A DNA stretch of 64,000 nucleotides from Spodoptera frugiperda (Eukaryota > Arthropoda > Insecta > Lepidoptera > Noctuidae): the NCBI RefSeq assembly GCF_023101765.2, contig NC_064225.1:1860001-1924000 (forward strand), written 5' to 3'. The notes below the pieces were generated by a model. It did not search any database and was not told the DNA's origin. It saw only the letters and a program-made list of their open reading frames with translations. The translations under genes were made by a program, and so were the position numbers. Each line of letters begins with the position of its first letter. The first letter of the stretch is position 1. Positions 57,235 through 64,000 of the stretch are shown here, one piece after another.

Positions 57235-57530
57235 TGCGTGACACGAGGATTAGGGTACTTTTCCACGAGAGATATGCTATGTTGCTGTTGATGCGTTTGG
57301 CTTTCACCAATCATATTCATTGGAAATGGACTCAGCTATGTTGTTTATATAGAAAGATACGTGCTATGGATGCTTCCCTACTATTCATACATCGCATACT
57401 CGAGCTGCGCATCTTCCTCGCACAACTGCATAGCTTAGTATCAGTGAAAACGATCACATAGTTTCACAGTTCACCTATTGCATCTTCGTAACATAGCTAT
57501 ATAGCACATCCCGGCTGAAAAAGCACCCTT
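57235..57530. mobile_element. MITE family K, complete
   Basis: The left end 'GGGTACTTTTCCACGAGAGA' mirrors 'CCGGCTGAAAAAGCACCC' at the right. The open frame inside is not a gene. A related complete copy lies at about 60550-60790. Confidence 0.55.
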
Positions 57531-57788
57531 AGAAATGAAGAATGAAGATTAGAATTAGAAATAAAACAAAGAATATTCTTAAAATAAAATATATTATCGA
57601 ACCAATGTTACAGCTTAAAAAAATGTACGCTTCAGATAGTTAGCTCTAAACCTAGTTCATTACAATTAACAATATTATTCAATAATGCATAACAAAACCT
57701 TTTTTCATCTAAAAAAACTCAGTACTTACTCCGTGCTTGCCTTTAGAAAATAATTATGAACTTTAATTTCAAACCCGTAAGGTGTCTT

Positions 57789-57935
57789 TTGGCGTGATCA
57801 CGCCATGCATAGGAAATCGTGACGTCATAAGAGAACGTGACGCTTAGGACAATATGAAGTTGTGACGTCATATTAAGGTAAGCGTCCACAGGCCCGCATC
57901 GTACACATCGCACGTATTCCGTATGACGTCATCAG
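57789..57935. promoter_or_regulatory. Palindrome and three TGACGTCA (CRE-like) words
   Basis: A perfect 16-bp palindrome TGGCGTGATCACGCCA lies at about 57789-57804. TGACGTCA occurs at about 57820, 57862 and 57923. Whether any acts as an ATF/CREB site is unknown. Confidence 0.45.
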
Positions 57936-58075
57936 TACGCATCGCATGTAGGCATTGCCGATGATGCGGTCCGTACGATGCGGATCAGTGGATGCAGTTG
58001 TATGAGTTTCTATACAAGACAAACTGAAATCCGTTGCGTGCGATGCGTACGATGCGGGCCTGTGGACGTATACCT
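57876..58075. mobile_element. PIF/Harbinger-type MITE with TTA target duplication
   Basis: The 200-bp element has inverted ends of about 40 bp, including 'CGTCCACAGGCCCGCATCGT' on the left, and TTA on both sides (57873-57875, 58076-58078). It is unusually CpG-rich. Confidence 0.75.
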
Positions 58076-58078
58076 TTA

Positions 58079-59055
58079 GACGTTATAATGCGTCAAGTTT
58101 GTTAATTTTCTTTGTTTAGATTTCAAAGTCTGTTAATACACATAATGAAACCGTAATTAGAGATTTTCGAAATAATATTTTGTGATAGTTAAATAATAGC
58201 CTGCTATAATTTTAAGGGAAAAATCAAAAAGGTGTTATTTTTTTATTTCCAAACATCCATTTTGATCATACTTTAATCAGATAGAAGTAATTACAGAAAC
58301 AAAATAAACAATTCCGTTTTAAAAAAAAGAAATCTGTTATACAAATAATAAATAGTTAAAATTCGGTTGATAGGTGGCTTAATATGCACCAGAAAATAGC
58401 TCTTAACGCTTAAGAAATAATGGTGATTTTCAATTGTAATACATGTAGACACATTGCCAGGTAATTGTGCAAATCATTTTGTTATACAATGAGAAATGCA
58501 AATGAGTTGTTGAGAATATATTTAGTATTGTGTTTATAGATATTTATTTGTCTACACGCTTGTTTAAACTGTATTTTTATGAAGTTATTAGATCGCTTGA
58601 AACGTTTTAGAATTAAATTAGCAGTATCATATTATTAATTTTGACCATCAAAGACATAAAAATACAGTTCAACGCAAACCAAAATGCGTGCAAACAAATA
58701 AACACAACAAACAAACTACAAAACAAATTATTTTTCCTTAGAAATTAACGAGAAACGTGTTTAAATATCAATAATTAAATTTAAAAAATAATATAATAAC
58801 AAAAACTAAAAAAAAAAGAATACAACTGCCCCATACCGCTTCTACCATCAATATTTTGACTAAATATGAAAAACATTGTATATAAGGCAGAGTGTACATT
58901 ATTTTTTTTTAATTATTTAATTTATTTTTCTATTGTAATGTAATAATAATAATAAAGCGAGAACTAGTTGACATGCTATATAAATACATAATTTTATACA
59001 ATATTTTTTTTGTATGGCAACTTTTGTGGGCATAGTTACGTCTTGAGTTTCATAA
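58079..59055. other. AT-rich stretch, possibly CHMP4 3'UTR in part
   Basis: No recognised repeat. Minus-strand AATAAA words occur, for example near 58920, but I cannot say which one is used. Confidence 0.3.
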
Positions 59056-59059
59056 TAAC

Positions 59060-59190
59060 TATTGTGAGACATACTAAATTAATGGAGAAAAGCTCTACTA
59101 GTTTCGAGTCACAGAGGGACTCTTCATCATGAGCAGCCTGCACTGACGCAGACGACGCCAGCGTGACGTCACCGCGTCTGCCATGATTTT
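59060..59190. mobile_element. MITE family L
   Basis: Opposite orientation to the copy at 50490: 'TGTGAGACATACTAAATTAA' to 'GTGACGTCACCGCGTCTGCC'. Confidence 0.55.
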
Positions 59191-59677
59191 TTAGTTAGTC
59201 TCAGGTCGTGCAAATTACCTTGCGTTAGCACATTAAAAATTCCTTCCTTTAAAATTTGCATCAAATCAACAGCATGGTAACTATACTTTCAATGTACAAA
59301 AAAGGTATAACTTGACATGCATATTCCCTTTGAAGTCTTATTCTTCAACCAACAACACTTTGAACTACGTACACTTTTCACACGATAAATGGTCTAAAAA
59401 CACCTACATTTTGGTCTTGTATTTTTCTTTAAACTGTACCATCCCATACAAAAATGAACCTGCAATATTTATAGCAAGCATTCCCCTTAAAAATGCTTCA
59501 TTAACCCTAAAGCACATTGTCCTATACCTACTTTACTTTCAACAGCATATCAACCTACACTTTTTCAATACACAACGAGTATACATCGACGTGCTGTGCC
59601 CACAAGAGTGCGTAACAAAGCGGATGGCTATACAATACCTATAATATATCACAAAATTACAACTTGAGGTGTATAGA

Positions 59678-62113
59678 TTATGTGGCCCAAGACTGCAACT
59701 GTGCAAGTTCCTCGTCGTCCTCTGAAAATTACAAAAAACATCATTCATGTAATATTTATTTATATATTTAGTATGTGGAGGACTTACAGCTAACAAAAAC
59801 TTAATAAAGAATAGAAAGCAATAGTCACCAGAAAGCCAGTTACAAGTCCCCGCTTATAGAAATATTGTAAAAATTAAGTATGATATGAGCACAGACAGCA
59901 GTATACAATGTGTTGTTACATCGTCAGAGATGGAATAAACCTAGAGAGCGGTCCTTGGGAAGGATATCATAGGCCCTTAATGTTTTTTAATCCCAATAGG
60001 CATGATGACTAGGGATTGCAATCCGGTACAACCGTCAATCCGGCCGGATTGTCTTAATTCCGGCTAAAACCGACCGCAACCGACCGGATTAGTATGTTGC
60101 ATTAACCTTGCGGAATCGCGACGGTTCTTAACCGCGTAATTCTGGTAACAGTACCCTTAGTCCGAGTTTGCTTTACGTTTGCGTCCGTCTTGCTATCTTG
60201 TTTTTCAATACAGTTTAACCGATTGAAAACCGCTCCAATGTGGCCGGGGCCTTACATAAATATTTCAATAGTAGGCAGAATTTTACGCCAAAACCCCAAC
60301 AATACTCTAATCAAACACTTAATACATAAAAATAAATGGAACTGTGAACTCACCGGTCTGCTTGGACCTGCTGGGCTTGGGCTTGTCGTGGACAAGGTCC
60401 GCGGTGGGCACGTCGGGCAACTTGTCCGTGGGCACGTTGATGCCCAGCATCTCTTTGTCCAGATCCTCCTGTAAATAGCACAAGGTATTTAGAACAGGTA
60501 TACAAACCTGTAGACTACAAACGGCAGTAAACATTTAAAAAACATAAAGGCTGATTTTCTGTCAGAGATGTGCTATAGAGCTATGCTACGAAGATGTAAT
60601 AGCGAAGCTGTGAAATTAAGTGACTGTTTCCACTGATACTAAACTATATAGCTGTGCGAGTATTATGTTTATCGATAGAAGGGAAGGCATCCATAGCACG
60701 CAATTTGCCATATAAACACGCTGAATATGATTGGTGAAAGCTAAACGTATCCACAGCACAGCACATCTCTGGTGGAAAAGCAACTTCAGATAGGTTAACG
60801 GCCCGCAGTAACTACTCTTGGAGTTGTTACTCGCGGCGCATATTATCTAGACATACCCCGTTCTCTCTTTAAAGCCTTGACTGTGGGCAGGCAGCTTCAA
60901 CTCCTTCAATCACGAGCTTATTTTTTAGGAAGAATTTAATAATACTGCTGACTGCCTCGTTGGTGGAGTGGTCGCAAGTGCGACTGCCGAACAAGATGTC
61001 TCGGTTTCGATTCACGAGTCGGGCAAAGTATTACAGGCCTTTTTTCGGGTTTTCGGAAATTTCTCGGTAGTAGCACGGAGTCTGAAATTGTGTCCAGGAT
61101 ATGGCAATAGGCTCACCCCTATTACATGGGACTTATAACACAAATGGTGAAAAGTACTGGTAAAGGTAGGGGTGTACTTTGTATAGTGGCATTACATGCC
61201 GTAATGTGCACCTCTGCCTACCCCTTCGGGGATAAAAAGGCGAAAGGGATTGTGTGTGTGTGAATTTAATAATGTATATAGGTTTCCTTACCTGTTCCAA
61301 CTCCTCGAGTTCCTTCTCCAGCTCATCCTCGTCGATGTCGTTGGGGAAGGCGACGTTGTTGCTGATCGCGTCGGTGATCTCGCGCGAGATGTCGTGCTGT
61401 TCCGCGATGTCGTCCATTATATCGTGCACCTTGTCTACGTCGCTGTGGAGACAAGATAGGGGTTTAGTTACACTGGTTAGATGATCGCTTTATGGGAACG
61501 GCGGATGGGATAGTTGTATGAAAAACAAAAATAAGTTTATTTATAACTTCCATGGTGTTTTTTAAATCAGATGGCAATAATTGTCCTGTTGATGATGATG
61601 TATAGGTACATTCTTTTAAATAAAATAAATCTAATGATGATAAAAAATAAAATGCCACATATGTATAGAGAAATTAATTGCTTCCAGACTATATATAAAA
61701 TAATCTCAGTGGTAATGTTGCAGGCCTAGGTATCATCATCATATCACCAAAATGTCCATCATTGTTTCAACGTACATAAAGTGTAAAATAAAATAAATAA
61801 AATAAAAAGTTCCTGAAATCAGTGGATCAAAGAGGTCACAGGAAGCCGCTGAATACTGGCCCCCTCCAACCAATCAATCTGGAAATCATTAAGAGACGCC
61901 TATTTCTTAGGTGCCCTAAAAATATGAATACTAACATATCCTTATGAGCCAATTTCATGGCGTTAGCAGCATCTCGCATGGTGTTGAGTACTTGGGCGTT
62001 GGTGTTGGCGCCCTCTAGCGCCTCGCGTTGTGCCTCAATCTGAGTGAGAGTTCCATCAATCTGCGTCAACTGCTTCTCATAACGCTTCTTACGTTTAAGA
62101 GCTGCGATCGCCG
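59678..62113 (-). CDS. CHMP4: CHMP4 (ESCRT-III Snf7/shrub), 3' part, four exons
   Basis: Exons in transcript order: 62113-61936, 61442-61292, 60468-60354, 59721-59678, all GT-AG and in frame, giving 161 residues to the TAA. The sequence starts inside helix 1-2 ('AIAALKRKKRYEKQLTQIDG'), continues with 'EAQREALEGANTNAQVLNTM' and 'DVDKVHDIMDDIAEQHDISR', then the acidic 'DIDEDELEKELEELEQ' and the C-terminal helix 'EDDEELAQLQSWAT'. These match CHMP4/Snf7 in order; the last is the Bro1/ALIX-binding helix. The protein polymerises on endosomal, plasma and nuclear membranes to drive scission. About 60 N-terminal residues are missing; their exon is not seen up to 64000. The intron between exons two and three holds a SINE. 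Confidence 0.92.
60145..60190. mobile_element. MITE family H remnant
   Basis: 'ACAGTACCCTTAGTCCGAGT' and 'TTTGCTTTACGTTTG' only; in a CHMP4 intron. Confidence 0.4.
60550..60795. mobile_element. MITE family K, complete
   Basis: Runs opposite to the 57235 copy: 'GGCTGATTTTCTGTCAGAGA' to 'CATCTCTGGTGGAAAAGCAA'. It contains an imperfect inverted repeat. Confidence 0.5.
60955..61240 (+). mobile_element. SINE family D, full length, in a CHMP4 intron
   Basis: Head 'CTGCCTCGTTGGTGGAGTGG', B-box relic 'GGTTTCGATTCAC', end 'CCCTTCGGGGATAAAAAGG'. It lies antisense to CHMP4 and about 50 bp from an exon. Confidence 0.7.
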
Positions 62114-62249
62114 CTGTAAATAAAATTAAATATTTATTATTGAATATTCTACGCTGAGAAAACGGATAGCAAAAGTTGTGTGCTAAAAATGTTTTATGTT
62201 GTTAGCATGGGCTCTATTTATTTATTTATGTTTTATTTTTTTTTTTATT

Positions 62250-62440
62250 TTAAAAAACCTTGCCCCACTTTAGGATTTTCTCCTGTGTCGTGGGTGCGTT
62301 TACAAACATACAAGTTCACATACACATGACACCCAGACCCGAAACAACAATTTGTGGATCATACAAAGAATTGCTCCGTGCGGGAATCGAACCCGCTACA
62401 CGTTGCACGGCAGCCAGTTGCCACCGCGCTAACCGTGCAG
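62250..62440 (-). mobile_element. SINE family A, full length
   Basis: Contains the B box complement 'GGGAATCGAACCC' at about 62380. It sits at the 3' end of the LINE fragment below. Confidence 0.7.
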
Positions 62441-62493
62441 TCATTTTAGTCGTGATCTATCCACTACAGGTCTAAAGCCTCCCTACTCTCCTT

Positions 62494-62664
62494 CTACTCC
62501 TCTCTATGCAGAGCTTTCTGCGGCCAATTCTTATCGTAGGTGTCAAGTTCGTCCCGCCATCTCCTGGGCCTGCCGCGACGTCTGATGACGTTGAGTGGGC
62601 TCCACTCAGTAGTGAGTTTTGCCCACCGCTTGTCCAACATACAGCAGACGTGACCAGCCCAGTT
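62494..62664 (-). pseudogene. C terminus of a non-LTR retrotransposon ORF2
   Basis: An open minus-strand frame of 56 residues to TAG: 'NWAGHVCCMLDKRW', then 'RRRGRPRRWRDELDTYDKNW' and 'PQKALHREE'. This is the characteristic end of RTE/Jockey-type endonuclease-reverse transcriptase proteins, after the RT domain. The rest of the element is absent, a typical 5'-truncated copy. Confidence 0.7.
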
Positions 62665-62689
62665 CTATTTTAAAGATGCGGCTTTCTGA

Positions 62690-63058
62690 CCAACGTCAGA
62701 GATTTGAGTTTTGGAGCGCAGGTAGAGTGTCTTATTCTATCCGTGAATCGCATTATGCATGGGCTTACAATTTAAACATTCTTTAGCATCATGGCCCAAA
62801 ATTTTGACTTTTACTTTGACACGGAAGAGATTTTTATAGTTAATTCTGGCTGACTTATATTCAAAGCCCAATTTGATTGTTGCTACCACTTAATATGATG
62901 GCGGAAAGCATTAAAAATGTATTAAGTACAATTTGTATGTCTACCTACTAGTCAATTAACCTATCTAGTTTTAAATGTATGAGATCATCTGATTGACAAT
63001 ACAATAGACAGTTTGGCATAGGTCGGTTGGTAACTCTGTTTATATAATACATAAAATA
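62690..63058. other. Spacer, likely CHMP4 intron 1
   Basis: No N-terminal CHMP4 coding was found here on either strand by eye. Confidence 0.35.
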
Positions 63059-63066
63059 ACTCAGAC

Positions 63067-63234
63067 CATAGGCGTAGCCAGGTTTTGGTATCGGGAGGGG
63101 TTTAAGAAAGTAAAACGAACAAAACTTCCTTCATTCATGACAAAAAAATACAATTTATGGAATAAACAGATTTTATCTTAACTTTTCGGGGAGGGTTAGA
63201 ACCCCCAATCTCCCCCGCTACGGCTACGCCTATG
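63067..63234. mobile_element. hAT-type MITE with 8-bp target duplication
   Basis: Inverted ends CATAGGCGTAGCC and GGCTACGCCTATG are flanked by identical ACTCAGAC at 63059-63066 and 63235-63242. 168 bp, no coding. Confidence 0.85.
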
Positions 63235-63487
63235 ACTCAGACTTATACTAGCTACTTCAATTTACAAAAAAATCTAAGACTTTCTGTAGTTTTTAGGTCA
63301 GTTATTATGTAAATTACACAAGCAAGGGGGCAATTGTAAGGGGTGATAGTTGTCCATAGATATTTACTTTTTGACATGAATGGCAATCCTCACATTGCCT
63401 ATTTGTTATGTTCATAATTTTATAACACTTTTGTGCCTAGTATTTATATGGTTAAAACCACTTCATTTCCTTTATATGACTCACACA

Positions 63488-63690
63488 CATCACGCATCAA
63501 CAACCTATAAGTGGCCACTGCTGACCAAAGGCCTCTTCTTGAATGGAGATGGTTTGAGTATTAACCCACTGTGTGTCGGAACACAGATCCATGTGAGACA
63601 CAATGTATTTTCTATTGTTGTCTTAACAATACAAAAGGTTAATCACCACATTTGCTCAATGTGGGTTGCCATGATTCACAAAACATAATA
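63488..63690 (+). repeat. Family E repeat with internal insertion
   Basis: 'GCATCAACAACCTATAAGTG' to 'AGTATTAACC' is interrupted at about 63565-63640, resuming 'TTAATCACCACATTTGCTCA'. Confidence 0.5.
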
Positions 63691-63824
63691 TTATACATAT
63701 GAATAGCCAACAGACCAAGAGACATAACTAGTAATAGTTGACTATAATAACATTAAGCTCAATCAAGTATGGCTTGATCAACTCTCTAGATTATAACATA
63801 CATGTAAATAAGACCAAGTCAATC

Positions 63825-63960
63825 TATTTTATTTAAAACGTAAAATAAATGTAATATTGATATGATAGCCATTTACATAATAACTTAAGACAGAAGATAC
63901 CTTAAGTAGGGACTAAATAAAATAACCAACTTGATATTACATGGATCTTAACTACATTAC
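63825..63960 (+). repeat. Second copy of the 46312-46445 repeat
   Basis: Same order of words over about 135 bp, same strand as the PICK1 intron copy. Confidence 0.6.
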
Positions 63961-64000
63961 TCGGTACAAAAACTGAGGTGCGAGATTTGGTCTTTTCTAC

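Noticed and set aside
57234..57461. 75-residue open frame
   Set aside because: Embedded in MITE family K, which is repeated at 60550.
59312..59644. 110-residue open frame
   Set aside because: Plus-strand frame antisense to the 3' region of CHMP4, low-complexity composition, no recognisable feature.
61250..61484. Plus-strand frames opposite the CHMP4 exon
   Set aside because: Antisense shadows of the acidic EELEELE-type coding.

Overview
This window is animal nuclear DNA, almost certainly from a moth or butterfly (Lepidoptera) and probably a noctuid-like moth. The grounds are GT-AG introns, AT-rich spacers, insect-type TATA promoters, and hundreds of bases of typical lepidopteran repeats: tRNA-headed SINEs, Helitrons ending in CTAG, RTE-like fragments and small MITEs. 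The species call is inference. There is no CRISPR array, operon, prophage or other prokaryotic system.

Layout. 1-14.7 kb is gene-free spacer or intron packed with repeats. 14.78-16.65 kb (+) is one large exon of a CABIT-domain protein of the GAREM/serrano family. Its reading frame slips by -1 exactly at a canonical-looking slippery heptamer. 16.7-39 kb is repeat-rich and gene-free. It holds a decayed autonomous Helitron (23.2-26.2 kb), an internally deleted Tigger/pogo element (26.4-27.0 kb), many MITEs and a striking 1.78-kb palindromic foldback element (36.7-38.5 kb) with 9-bp target duplications. 39.3-41.6 kb (-) is a two-exon gene for a small secreted protein. 43.5-53.0 kb (+) is a complete nine-exon PICK1 gene (PDZ plus BAR domains). 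Its first intron contains a run of frame-consistent exons with their own stop and poly(A) signal. 54.3-55.3 kb (-) is a second two-exon secreted-protein gene, with a His-rich tail. 59.7-62.1 kb (-) is the 3' part of CHMP4/shrub, the ESCRT-III Snf7 subunit; its 5' exon lies beyond the window.

How the genes relate. PICK1 (membrane-curving trafficking scaffold) and CHMP4 (membrane scission) both act in endosomal membrane traffic, and GAREM-type proteins act in receptor tyrosine kinase signalling. They appear to be independent neighbours with separate promoters. The two small secreted proteins flanking PICK1 share architecture (TATA box, very short first exon carrying the start of the signal peptide, minus strand) but no evident sequence similarity.

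Most worth checking: the foldback element, the GAREM frame slip, the hidden exons in PICK1 intron 1, the adaptor-ear motif in the PICK1 tail, and the two unrecognised secreted proteins. Family letters A-H, K, L and P used below are local labels for repeats recognised by comparing copies inside this window. All coordinates were derived by eye; repeat edges are approximate.
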